Positions 7,722-16,401 of a stretch of DNA of 45,851 nt are shown here, one piece after another; the stretch's first letter is position 1, and every line of letters begins with the position of its first letter. Below the pieces are notes generated by a model that worked only from the letters and a program-made list of their open reading frames with translations, did no database searches and was not told the DNA's origin. Source of the stretch: Paraglaciecola sp. 20A4. GTDB taxonomy: Bacteria > Pseudomonadota > Gammaproteobacteria > Enterobacterales > Alteromonadaceae. The DNA lies in contig NZ_WTPY01000036.1 of NCBI RefSeq assembly GCF_011378905.1, positions 1-45,851 on the forward strand. Direction: 5' to 3'. The position numbers were made by a program, and so were the translations under genes.

Positions 7722-9263
7722 CTAATTCAACTCCATGTACGTTTGTTTTTGAAAATTAAGTTTTTCAGAAGAGGGATCCTTGATTCGGATGAGCTCTTCC
7801 TCTAGTCGGTTGGCCATCCGCAGTGCTACTTTACGATAGTTAGGATCCTTCGCTAAATTAGTCATTTCTAACGGGTCATCTTTTAGATTATATAGCTCAT
7901 CAGTATCGTCACTTGGATACCAAACGAATTTAAAGTCTTTGTCTCTGATTGCTCTTATGCCAAACCAAGCACCGTTGTACCATTCATATGCATATAGTGA
8001 AAAATCTTGTTCGTCTGTGATCGCTGAATCCCCTTGTTCCATCAAAGGTACTAATGAATGCCCGTCAACATCACCATCATCCGGAAGTGACATCCATTGC
8101 GCTAATGTAGGCGCTACATCAATCATTGAAACATGGCGGTTGATAATCCGGGGGCTCACACTGGGATCTCGAATAAGTAATGGAATACGCATCAATTCAT
8201 CATATGCATAGGGACCTTTGTCATAAAGGCCATGCTCACCAATCATACTGCCTTGATCACCAACGAAAACGATGTGTAGATCGTCGTACATACCCACTTC
8301 TTTTGCTGTATTAATTATCTCCCCCACAGCGTGGTCTACCATTGCCATAGCGCCATAGTAGTATGCTCGTGATTTACGCCAGTCAGCTTCGGACATATGA
8401 TCGACGTTATGCCATGGCCACCAAATACCATCTTGGGCCATCGGTTTGTTTACGCGTTTTGAATTGAAATTACCGGGTAACTTGATTTTGTCAGGATCAA
8501 ACATACTGGCATATGGCTCAGGGACACGATAGGCGGGGTGAGGTTGGTTAAAGCTAATTACGCCAAAAAATGGCCGCGCATCTTTAGCTGCTGCACGCAG
8601 AAGTTGTTGGCCATCGCGGACTTTTTCCGCCGCATGGGTGTCTTCATACGTCCCGTCGAGTGTTTGATAGTATTGATGTTTTTCGTTGTTCTCGTCTAAT
8701 CCTCCCGCATGGTAGTGATCGATACCTTGTTGACGGTCACGGGGCACTCGGGGTTTCAATTGACGCGGCACGGTTTCAGATTTTCCGGTGACGAATTCAG
8801 CGCCCCTCAAGCGTGGCCCCTTTGCGCCAATATGCCATTTCCCAACGTAACCTACCATGTAGCCCGAATCTGCAGCACGTTTTATCAATCCACCTTCATT
8901 TAAGGATAAGCTTTCAACTCTTGAGTGATATAGCTCGACGTTATCATCCAAGCCGGTTTTATGCCCCCAACGACCAGTAAAGAAAGCCGCTCGTGAAGGT
9001 GAGCATAAACCGGTTGTAGACATCGCATAATCAAATCTCGTCGACTGACTGGCTAACTCATCGATATTCGGTGTACTTACTGGACCGCCGCGATAGGAGA
9101 ATGTGTCGAAGCGCATATCATCAAACATCAGAATAAGCACATTGGGTTTTTTGGTTACGCCTTTGGTTGGCTCTTTAGCAACAGACACGCTTGTTGTACA
9201 AGCCAGCAGTGACACTGCTCCTATTATGATGAAGGAATGTTCAATTAATCTTAATATTTTCAT
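7722..9263 (-). CDS. S1 family sulfatase, lipoprotein, CSPSR type
   Basis: A 513-residue formylglycine sulfatase. A lipobox (SLLAC, Cys22) follows a hydrophobic segment, so it is likely membrane-anchored in the periplasm or exposed at the surface. Metal ligands are seen in LMFDDMRFD (D48, D49) and the later GDQGSMIGEHG. The cysteine to be converted to formylglycine is C87 in the canonical CSPSR, followed by AAFFTGR. The C-terminal part ends with the LYNLKDDPLEMTNLA motif common in S1 enzymes. I place the start at ATG 9263, six bases after GGAG; the GTG at 9275 overlaps that ribosome site. It lies 30 bases downstream of another sulfatase gene and is probably co-transcribed with it. It should remove a sulfate from carrageenan-type oligosaccharides (inference); the position is unknown. 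Confidence 0.9.
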   Translation of the reverse strand: MKILRLIEHSFIIIGAVSLLACTTSVSVAKEPTKGVTKKPNVLILMFDDMRFDTFSYRGGPVSTPNIDELASQSTRFDYAMSTTGLCSPSRAAFFTGRWGHKTGLDDNVELYHSRVESLSLNEGGLIKRAADSGYMVGYVGKWHIGAKGPRLRGAEFVTGKSETVPRQLKPRVPRDRQQGIDHYHAGGLDENNEKHQYYQTLDGTYEDTHAAEKVRDGQQLLRAAAKDARPFFGVISFNQPHPAYRVPEPYASMFDPDKIKLPGNFNSKRVNKPMAQDGIWWPWHNVDHMSEADWRKSRAYYYGAMAMVDHAVGEIINTAKEVGMYDDLHIVFVGDQGSMIGEHGLYDKGPYAYDELMRIPLLIRDPSVSPRIINRHVSMIDVAPTLAQWMSLPDDGDVDGHSLVPLMEQGDSAITDEQDFSLYAYEWYNGAWFGIRAIRDKDFKFVWYPSDDTDELYNLKDDPLEMTNLAKDPNYRKVALRMANRLEEELIRIKDPSSEKLNFQKQTYMELN

Positions 9264-9293
9264 CTTATGCTCCACTCAGTTTCTGACTCTAAA

Positions 9294-11087
9294 CTAAAAA
9301 TCCAATCTTTTTATTTCAACAAAGTATGGGCCTACGGGCAGTCTTTTATCTCTGATATAAGCATGAAAATTACCATCGCCAGCGGGCAAGTTAACATCAT
9401 TAAATGTCACCGTCTTTTGGCCTTTAGTCAGATTTTTCGATAGATAAACGGTGCCATATTTTAGGTAAGCTATGGCATTGTCTGATACATCAGGCAGATC
9501 GTAAGTTACTTGATAATGACCCTTGAATGAGTGCACGCGCCAGTAGCCTAATTGATTATCTTCAATCACTCTTGGGCCACCATAGTCAAATCGCGAGATA
9601 ACTCTTGGCCCACCCCAGTCAAACCTAGACAAGTGCACCGATGGTTCGGCTGGATTGCCCAGTGAAATGCGTTCTATTCCTGCCGCAGCGCGTTCTTCGG
9701 TAACTTCATCAAACCAATTCTCGTAACGTAAAAGCATGGCGTCTACTATTTCTGGGTGCTGCTTGGCAATATTAATACGTTCACTTGGATCTTTTTGTAC
9801 GTCATATAACTCTAAGTTCTTGAGTACGTTTTCAAGTACGAAGTCGGTTGGTTGATGAACTATACCGTGTGGAAAAGGATGAGGGCTAACCAGTTTGTAC
9901 TTTGGCGTTCTTAAGGTGAAGTGCATATATTTAAAGGGCGTTGGGCCATAATGTAACTGGACAAAAAAGTCTCGATCCTCAAGACCTTGGTTGTCATTTT
10001 CTGTCCACAGCGGTAACAGGCTTTGGCCATCGATGTGGATATTTTTTAAGGGTTGTATTTTCGCTGCATCAAGCAGAGTTGGAAATAAATCCATAACCGT
10101 GCCCATTTCTGAGGTAAGGGTATGAGGTGCAATCTTACCTGGCCATTTCACATAAAAAGGAACGCGTATACCGGCATCATAAACACTGGTTTTGGTGCCT
10201 CTTAGCTTTGCCATCCAACGATCTGGAATTGAGTCATTTTTAGTGCGGCGCTGACGTGGACCGTTATCTGACATAAATATAACGATGGTATTTTTCTCAA
10301 TACCAAGTTCTTTTAGTTTGTCTAGAACACGGCCGACGTTGTAGTCAATACTGGTGATCATTCCATACACAAGTGCGTTGTCTTCATGCAGACCCATTTT
10401 GCGAAATGGTTCAGCTAGTTTGTCCGGTACTTGTAACGGTAGGTGGGGAAGGTTGGTGGCTAAGTATGTTAAGAATGGTTTATCGCTTTTCTGTTCGATA
10501 AAATCGATTGCCGCATCAGTGAAGATATCGTCGCTATAACCTTTATATTTCTCAGAAACATTATTATGTTCAAGAACGGGATCAAAGTAAGTATTACCTG
10601 CGGGCCCAGCCGCTTGGCCGATACCACCGCCTTTATTTACTACGGCTTCTTGAAACCCTTGGTCAGTTGCGCGCATTGGATGATTATCACCCAAATGCCA
10701 TTTGCCAAAGATACCCGTTCTATAACCCGCTTTACTTAGCACTTCGGCGATTGTCGTTTCTTCGCCACGCATAAAGTGATCAACCTGAGTCACTGCGGTT
10801 ACACCTGTTCGATATGGGTAGCGGCCTGTCATTAAACCCGCTCGCGTGGCCGAGCAATTTGGATAGGTGATCAAATGCGTCATCTCTAACCCTTCGGCTG
10901 CGATCCTTTCGATGTTAGGTGTTTTGAGATAGGGATTGTTATGGCTACCAATATCACCATAACCTTGGTCATCCGTCATCATAATGACGATATTGGGACG
11001 CTCGTCAGCATAAACCTTAGGAACAATAAGTATTAATGCGACAACGAGCAGTTGCAGCGCACATGAACTTGTCCAAATTACTTTCAT
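9294..11087 (-). CDS. S1 family sulfatase, secreted, CSATR type with C-terminal beta domain
   Basis: A 597-residue arylsulfatase-A-like enzyme with a Sec signal peptide (cleavage after VYA). The N-terminal metal motif is MMTDDQGYGD, and the second is FMSDNGPRQRR. The formylglycine site reads CSATR (C78), with Ala where Pro is usual. After the catalytic domain (to about 455) a C-terminal stretch of about 110 residues looks like a beta-sandwich. It contains two back-to-back copies of RFDxGGPRVI. The start is ATG 11087 with AAGG eight bases upstream; the in-frame GTG 11096 lies too close to that site. It is the first gene of a two-sulfatase unit, divergent from the dgoD-like gene. Assignment to the sulfatase family is certain, the bond attacked is not. 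Confidence 0.9.
   Translation of the reverse strand: MKVIWTSSCALQLLVVALILIVPKVYADERPNIVIMMTDDQGYGDIGSHNNPYLKTPNIERIAAEGLEMTHLITYPNCSATRAGLMTGRYPYRTGVTAVTQVDHFMRGEETTIAEVLSKAGYRTGIFGKWHLGDNHPMRATDQGFQEAVVNKGGGIGQAAGPAGNTYFDPVLEHNNVSEKYKGYSDDIFTDAAIDFIEQKSDKPFLTYLATNLPHLPLQVPDKLAEPFRKMGLHEDNALVYGMITSIDYNVGRVLDKLKELGIEKNTIVIFMSDNGPRQRRTKNDSIPDRWMAKLRGTKTSVYDAGIRVPFYVKWPGKIAPHTLTSEMGTVMDLFPTLLDAAKIQPLKNIHIDGQSLLPLWTENDNQGLEDRDFFVQLHYGPTPFKYMHFTLRTPKYKLVSPHPFPHGIVHQPTDFVLENVLKNLELYDVQKDPSERINIAKQHPEIVDAMLLRYENWFDEVTEERAAAGIERISLGNPAEPSVHLSRFDWGGPRVISRFDYGGPRVIEDNQLGYWRVHSFKGHYQVTYDLPDVSDNAIAYLKYGTVYLSKNLTKGQKTVTFNDVNLPAGDGNFHAYIRDKRLPVGPYFVEIKRLDF
9568..9633 (-). repeat. 33-base tandem duplication inside the sulfatase gene
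   Basis: Two adjacent diverged copies with period 33 (starting at 9568 and 9601) encode SRFDWGGPRVI and SRFDYGGPRVI on the minus strand. The period of exactly 11 codons keeps the frame. Confidence 0.8.
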
Positions 11088-11168
11088 CTTACCCACCTTC
11101 TTATATTAGCTAAATGTTACATGAGCATTTTTAACTAACGACTTATCGATAAACATCATATGAAGTTA

Positions 11169-11203
11169 AAAATAATGTGTTTTTAAAGATTACACATTAT
11201 TTT
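11169..11203. promoter_or_regulatory. perfect 12-bp inverted repeat, candidate operator
   Basis: AAAATAATGTGT (11169-11180), an 11-base spacer, and ACACATTATTTT (11192-11203). It is in the 188-base gap between the divergent sulfatase and dgoD-like genes; a further partial copy CCACATTAAT follows at about 11213. The likeliest binder is the GntR-type protein encoded downstream (13807-14478), but that is inference. Confidence 0.55.
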
Positions 11204-11275
11204 AATGCAATTCCACATTAATATGTTTATCCTATGTAAAATCTGTTAATAAAATTGTTGTTTTGGGTACGTATA

Positions 11276-12430
11276 ATGAAAATTATTAATGTTAAAGCGT
11301 ACGGCTTTTGGGCTGGCTTTCGAAATATCTGCTTAGTTAAAGTCGAAACTGACAGCGGCTTCTATGGTTGGGGCGAGTCAGGATTGTCGGGCCGCGAAAA
11401 AGCCGTAATCGGAGCTGTCGAACATTTCAAACAATTTCTTATAGGAAAAGACCCTTGTCAGATTGGTGCTTTATGGCAAGAGATGTATCGAAGCCAGTAT
11501 TTTGAAGGTGGCAGAGTGCTTGCTGCTGCAATCGCCGCAATTGATATTGCATTGCATGATCTGGTGGCTAAATCTTTGGATATACCGGTTTATCAATTGC
11601 TTGGGGGGAAACAAAGAAACGCAATTCCTTTGTTTGCTACCAGTGTGAAACCAATGGGACAGGCGTTGGTTGATGATTTAGTTAATTTGAAGTCACAAGG
11701 TTGGCAAGTGCTTAGAGCCACAACGGGGGAGCATGGTAACCCTGAGTCAGCATCTACTTTTGAGCCCAGAGAGTCCATCTCATCAGTAGCAAAGTGGATG
11801 ACAATAGCTCGTCAGGAATTAGGACCAGAAGTGACATTAGGGATAGATTATCACCATCGATTATCCGTGCCAGAAACGGTTTCTTTTATCAATAGAATGC
11901 CCAGAGGCACTTTGGATTTTATAGAAGAGCCTATTAGGGATGAGTCACCGGCGGCATATCAATCGCTTAGGCAAATGATAGATACGCCCTTTGCTATAGG
12001 AGAGGAGTTTACCAGCAAGTGGGATTTCGCTCCTTTTACTCAGAATGCATTAACCAATTTTGGTCGGGTGGATATTTGTAACGCTGGAGGATTAACAGAG
12101 TCAATGAAAATTGCCGCTCTGTGTGAGTTAAATTATATCGATATGATGCCGCACAATCCTTTAAGCCCACTTTGCACGGCAGCTTCAGTTCATTTTTGCG
12201 CCGCGATTAATAATCTTGCGTGGCTAGAACATCCCCCTTATGACGGTTCAATGGAAGACTATGACAAGTATTTTCTTAATCGTCCGACGGTGCTCGAAAA
12301 TACGTTAAAGGTGAATAGCGCACCGGGCTTAGGTGTGGATGTAAATGAAGACTTAATACGCAATTTACCTTTCAAATATTGGGAAGCACCGCGTCTACAT
12401 AAAAAAGACGGTTCTTACACTAACTGGTAA
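11276..12430 (+). CDS. dgoD: enolase-superfamily sugar acid dehydratase, D-galactonate dehydratase-like
   Basis: A 384-residue cytoplasmic protein of the mandelate racemase subgroup. Metal ligands D191, E217 and E243 and the catalytic H193, H293 and E318 have exactly the spacing I recall for E. coli galactonate dehydratase (183, 209, 235, 185, 285, 310), and its length of about 382 fits. That enzyme turns D-galactonate into 2-keto-3-deoxygalactonate. The next genes, a DgoT-like carrier and a GntR regulator, repeat the dgo theme. An alternative is another acid-sugar dehydratase (mannonate, for example) or a cycloisomerase for 3,6-anhydrogalactonate, which is also an enolase relative. The start is ATG 11276; the longer frame from TTG 11255 is unlikely. 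The dgoK and dgoA genes are absent from the window. Confidence 0.75.
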   Translation: MKIINVKAYGFWAGFRNICLVKVETDSGFYGWGESGLSGREKAVIGAVEHFKQFLIGKDPCQIGALWQEMYRSQYFEGGRVLAAAIAAIDIALHDLVAKSLDIPVYQLLGGKQRNAIPLFATSVKPMGQALVDDLVNLKSQGWQVLRATTGEHGNPESASTFEPRESISSVAKWMTIARQELGPEVTLGIDYHHRLSVPETVSFINRMPRGTLDFIEEPIRDESPAAYQSLRQMIDTPFAIGEEFTSKWDFAPFTQNALTNFGRVDICNAGGLTESMKIAALCELNYIDMMPHNPLSPLCTAASVHFCAAINNLAWLEHPPYDGSMEDYDKYFLNRPTVLENTLKVNSAPGLGVDVNEDLIRNLPFKYWEAPRLHKKDGSYTNW

Positions 12431-12458
12431 TGATCAAAAAAGGCTTAGGATAAAGATT

Positions 12459-13781
12459 ATGGCAAATCAAGTAAGCATTGCGGTTACAGGTAATGAAAAA
12501 ACAGCACAGGGTAAAACGCGCAAACGTTTTAACATGCTGCTGTTAATATTTATAACCGTTGTAATTAATTACATGGATCGCACTAATATATCAGTTGCGG
12601 CATCGGCTTTGTCCGAGGAGCTATCACTGACCTCGGTACAAATGGGGCTGGTCTTTTCCGCATTCGGTTGGACGTATTCTATCTTGCAGATCCCGGGTGG
12701 AATTGCGGTGGATATCGTTAAGACACGGATACTATATCCGTTTATTTTAATCGCATGGTCCCTAGCGACATTGGTTCAAGGTGTTATTTCGTCTTTTACG
12801 GCTCTAATTGGCTGCAGAATGGCGATTGGTGTATTTGAAGCGCCTTCTTATCCGTGTAACAACAAAATTATTACTTCATGGTTTCCTGAAAGCGAGAGGG
12901 CATCAGCAATCGCGGTGTACACATCAGGGCAATTCATCGGTTTGGCTTTTTTAATGCCTTTATTGGCTGTGATACAAAACTATTTTGGCTGGCGTGGACT
13001 GTTTATTATTTCAGGCATAATTGGCATTTTATGGGCCGTAATTTGGTACATTTTCTACCGTGACCCTAAGGATCATCCAACGATCAGCCAGCAGGAATTG
13101 GCGCTGTTAACCGTTGAGCCAGGGGTAAATGAACCCCATGCAAAAGATAACAAGATTAAGTTTGATGCCGCGAACTTGAAATTAGCCTTTGGCCATAAAA
13201 AATTATGGGGGATATACATCGGACAATTCTGTCTTGGCGGAACCTTAATGTTTTTCTTAACGTGGTTTCCAACTTATCTTGTCGAGTATCGAGGGCTAGA
13301 TTTTATTAAGTCGGGGTTTCTTGCATCTGTCCCATTTTTAGCTGCTTTTTTTGGTGTACTCGTGTCGGGGTTCGCCTCTGATTTTCTGGTACGAAAAGGC
13401 GTGTCCAAAGAGGTCGCGCGCAAAGCGCCTATCATTATCGGACTGATGCTTACTATGAGCATTGTCGGTGCTAATTACACAGATGATACATTTTGGATTA
13501 TCACCTTCCTGTCGATTGCTTTTTTCGGGAATGGTTTATCTTCTATTGCATGGGTGTTTGTCTCGCTTATTTCTCCAAAGCAGTTGGTCGGTCTTGTCGG
13601 TGGATGTTTTAACTTCATTGGCGGATTGTCAGCGGTCATTGTACCGATAGTTATTGGTTGGTTAGTTAAGGACGGGGACTTTAAGCCTGCCTTGATATTT
13701 ATTGCTTCATTGGCCTTGATTGGCTGCTGTTCATATCTGTTTCTGGTTGGTAAAGTGGAACAAATTCAAACTGAAAAATAA
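12459..13781 (+). CDS. MFS anion:cation symporter, galactonate/hexuronate (DgoT/ExuT)-like
   Basis: A 440-residue major facilitator with twelve predicted helices. It shows the ACS-family opening NYMDRTNISVAASALSEEL, then LVFSAFGWTYSILQIPGG and the loop signature with RILYPF. These match proton-driven carriers of galactonate, glucarate and hexuronates. It starts 28 bases after the dehydratase gene, with AGGATAAAG before ATG, so the two are an operon. It would import the acid sugar consumed by the dehydratase. Family assignment is firm; the substrate is inferred from the neighbour. Confidence 0.85.
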   Translation: MANQVSIAVTGNEKTAQGKTRKRFNMLLLIFITVVINYMDRTNISVAASALSEELSLTSVQMGLVFSAFGWTYSILQIPGGIAVDIVKTRILYPFILIAWSLATLVQGVISSFTALIGCRMAIGVFEAPSYPCNNKIITSWFPESERASAIAVYTSGQFIGLAFLMPLLAVIQNYFGWRGLFIISGIIGILWAVIWYIFYRDPKDHPTISQQELALLTVEPGVNEPHAKDNKIKFDAANLKLAFGHKKLWGIYIGQFCLGGTLMFFLTWFPTYLVEYRGLDFIKSGFLASVPFLAAFFGVLVSGFASDFLVRKGVSKEVARKAPIIIGLMLTMSIVGANYTDDTFWIITFLSIAFFGNGLSSIAWVFVSLISPKQLVGLVGGCFNFIGGLSAVIVPIVIGWLVKDGDFKPALIFIASLALIGCCSYLFLVGKVEQIQTEK

Positions 13782-13806
13782 CGTAATTGGAAGCGGTTTA
13801 CATAAG

Positions 13807-14478
13807 ATGCTTGAATCAAAAGAATCACCATTGGTATCTCCACTTATTAGTGAGAAAAGTACGATTTATGCATATATTTTAAATGATATTGCGAATGCTG
13901 TTTTTCATAGTGGTGATCGATTAATTTCAACTAAGCTCGCCGAAAAGTATCAGACGAGTATCAACCCTGTAAGAGAAGCGCTAAAGCAACTCCAAGGTGA
14001 GGGCTTTGTTACCGTAGAACCGAACAGTGGTGCTAGGGTTGCATTGTTTGAATACAATACCCTGAGGGATGTTTTCGAAATATTGCAATTGCTTGAACCC
14101 TATCTAATGACCTGGTTTGTTGAAGAGCATACGGATGAAGATAGACTTGAGATGGGAAGATTGCTCAATGAAATGGAAACGGCTACCGATAAAGAGTATC
14201 GATCATTAGATACCCAGTTTCATTGGTTAACGGTAAAAAATCACTACAATCAAAAAGCCGTTGATCTTTGGCGCCGAAATCGACTTATCTTATTGGCGAT
14301 GCAATCAAATGTAAGGCTAAATACGTCACGAATAAAACAGAGTATTGAAGAACATAAACGTATTATTTGTGGCTTAGAGAATAGAGATGTAAAGGTAGTT
14401 TTAGATATAATGAATGAACATATTGGTAATAGCGGAAAATATTGGACCAAATATCTTTTGAGTAATAAGATGCGTTAG
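13807..14478 (+). CDS. GntR family (FadR/DgoR-type) transcriptional regulator
   Basis: A 223-residue protein with an N-terminal winged helix (about 18-80: IYAYILNDIANAVF, then STKLAEKYQTSINPVREALK and GFVTVEPNSGARVA). An all-helical FCD-type effector domain follows (about 85-220, with LDTQFHWL and a late SIEEHKRII). FCD regulators usually bind acid sugars or their products. ATG 13807 lies 25 bases after the carrier stop; the longer frame from 13720 overlaps the carrier gene and is rejected. As third gene of the dgoD-dgoT-like unit it probably represses this unit, perhaps through the inverted repeat at 11169-11203. Confidence 0.85.
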   Translation: MLESKESPLVSPLISEKSTIYAYILNDIANAVFHSGDRLISTKLAEKYQTSINPVREALKQLQGEGFVTVEPNSGARVALFEYNTLRDVFEILQLLEPYLMTWFVEEHTDEDRLEMGRLLNEMETATDKEYRSLDTQFHWLTVKNHYNQKAVDLWRRNRLILLAMQSNVRLNTSRIKQSIEEHKRIICGLENRDVKVVLDIMNEHIGNSGKYWTKYLLSNKMR

Positions 14479-14537
14479 TTTTATAGAGCGCATATTTAGT
14501 ATTGGAGGATAAAGAGAATTAAATTAATCAATTTAAT

Positions 14538-15608
14538 TTAACTGGCTAAATATAGCGTTATTTCATTTTTATTCTTTTTAGTGTTTTTGATTTTTAAATT
14601 TTTCTCAAACTGAACAAGTAAATCTGTTAGTTCGCCGGTTTTGAATACACCAATAACGTTTATGTTTTTTAATTTTTCATTGTTTTCTAATGAAAGTTTA
14701 GTGTGGGTATAACGATTAATTTCAGCGATTACGTGGGATAGTTTTTCACCGCGAAATATTAACTTTTTCTCTTTCCAAGATAGAGATGAAGTAATATCTT
14801 CTGATGATAATTTAATAACATTTTTGATTGATTCTTTGTTTTTATTTTGCACTAAATCAATTTTTTCACCCTTGGAAATAGCTAAAGATGTCACGGGTAA
14901 GCTTATTATTTTATTCAAGATATCAGATTTAAATTGATTAGTAGACTTTTCCTCAACTAGCACTTTACCATCCGTTACAATCAACTCGGTATAATTTTTT
15001 CTGACTTCAACATTAAAAACTGTACCCACAGCCTGAATGACTTTTCCATTCACTAAAACACTAAGAGGCCTCGATGTATCGTGAGCGACATTGATATTAA
15101 TCTCACCTTTTATAAGTTCCAGCATCCTAAAATTGTCAGAGTATTTCATGCCTACAATCGTGTCGGTATTTAGGGCTAGCACACTACCGTCTGGTAGTGT
15201 AATGGTATCGATTTCTCCGACGTTAGTTTGGTAGATAGACTCCATAGGACGAGCTTGAACCAGATCATTTTGATGAAGAACATTTCCACTGAAATAGTAT
15301 AATGAAAGGGTCAGCATTAGCAGTAGAGACGCGGCAAGTGAACCCCATAAAATAGGTGTTTTTCTTTTGTTAACTTGGTTTTTTGGAAATATGTCAGCTA
15401 AGCGTTCCAAGTCATCCATTTTGTCCCACATTTTAGCGGCTTTGAGCACGTAATGTAAGTTATTAGGTTGCGCATGTAGCCATTCTTGGAAGTCTGCATT
15501 TTCTGACTCAGACAACCCTCGGTCAATTTTAGCAATCAAATCACAGGCTTTATCAAGGGCCTGTTCACTGCTTAGGTGTTGCGTTTTAAGGATATGTATA
15601 TTGCTCAT
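14538..15608 (-). CDS. FecR-like anti-sigma factor / surface-signalling sensor
   Basis: A 356-residue protein. The N-terminal cytoplasmic domain (about 15-60) has the DUF4880 pattern FQEWLHAQPNNLHYVLKAAKMW, followed by one membrane helix (about 88-107). The periplasmic FecR domain (about 130-225) contains LPDGSVLALNTDT and VIQAVGTVFNVEV. A C-terminal DUF4974/STN-like end (about 280-356) follows. Such proteins hold an ECF sigma factor until a TonB receptor with an STN domain signals that substrate is bound. Its ATG is one base after the stop of the sigma gene, so the pair is translated together. The partner receptor is most likely the divergent STN-containing gene at 16402. Confidence 0.9.
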   Translation of the reverse strand: MSNIHILKTQHLSSEQALDKACDLIAKIDRGLSESENADFQEWLHAQPNNLHYVLKAAKMWDKMDDLERLADIFPKNQVNKRKTPILWGSLAASLLLMLTLSLYYFSGNVLHQNDLVQARPMESIYQTNVGEIDTITLPDGSVLALNTDTIVGMKYSDNFRMLELIKGEININVAHDTSRPLSVLVNGKVIQAVGTVFNVEVRKNYTELIVTDGKVLVEEKSTNQFKSDILNKIISLPVTSLAISKGEKIDLVQNKNKESIKNVIKLSSEDITSSLSWKEKKLIFRGEKLSHVIAEINRYTHTKLSLENNEKLKNINVIGVFKTGELTDLLVQFEKNLKIKNTKKNKNEITLYLAS

Positions 15609-15609
15609 G

Positions 15610-16188
15610 CTAATCTAAAATTCCTCTCTTCTTCGACCTAATCACGTTGCTATTTTTGGGGGTTAGATTATCGCGCTCTGCGAGTTGAATACATCTCTTC
15701 AAACCGGCGGAAATATGCTTCTCAACCGTGCTTTCACTGAGCCCCATGTCCTTAGCGATTTCTTTTTGAGTATAGCCATACACTTTTTTAAGCACGAAGA
15801 CTTTTCGACATTGTGTGGGAAGTTGTCTTACCGCTTCGCAAAAAGTTGAAAATTCATCATTCGCTATTACGTCGTTTAGAACGCGGTCATAGTTCTCATC
15901 ATCAATAAACGACTCTCGCTCACTCCACTCAACTTTATCATCGAGTAATTTTGTAGCCGCTTTTTTTTGATAATCTAATGCCAGATTCTTTGCCGTTGTA
16001 TACATGAACGACTTTTTCGAGAGTATCTTCTCGGTATTTTTTGCTTGGCAAATGCGCACATACGTTTCCTGAACGACATCTTCGATTTCGTGAGGAGGTA
16101 CAATAGTGGCCACCAATCGGCTTAAGCCATCCCTAGAGGCTAGGTACAACTTTGTAAACGTATTATTTTTATTAATAACAGTTCTCAC
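15610..16188 (-). CDS. ECF-type RNA polymerase sigma factor
   Basis: A 192-residue sigma-70-family protein. Region 2 is at about 15-85 (EIEDVVQETYVRIC and SFMYTTAKNLALDY). Region 4 is at about 120-175, with the helix-turn-helix GYTQKEIAKDMGLSESTVEK. The spacing and size match FecI-like extracytoplasmic sigma factors. It precedes a FecR gene by one base. The start appears to be GTG 16188, since no ATG is in frame nearby and the ribosome site is weak; a GTG start with weak initiation could keep levels low. It likely drives the divergent TonB receptor gene and perhaps the degradative genes. Confidence 0.9.
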   Translation of the reverse strand: MRTVINKNNTFTKLYLASRDGLSRLVATIVPPHEIEDVVQETYVRICQAKNTEKILSKKSFMYTTAKNLALDYQKKAATKLLDDKVEWSERESFIDDENYDRVLNDVIANDEFSTFCEAVRQLPTQCRKVFVLKKVYGYTQKEIAKDMGLSESTVEKHISAGLKRCIQLAERDNLTPKNSNVIRSKKRGILD

Positions 16189-16401
16189 TTTACATTGTTA
16201 TGCCTTTACGCTTTCACCACGTATAAGACGATTGATCATAAAATTTCCGCTAATTCATGGTGTTTTTCCATGCATGTGAGTAATAGGGAAATCTTTAAAT
16301 TATCATTATCATTCATTCATATTACATTCTAATTCATATATTAATATACTTGATAGCGTATGTTAATATAAATAATATTTAATGTTGTGGTATGTATTTT
16401 A

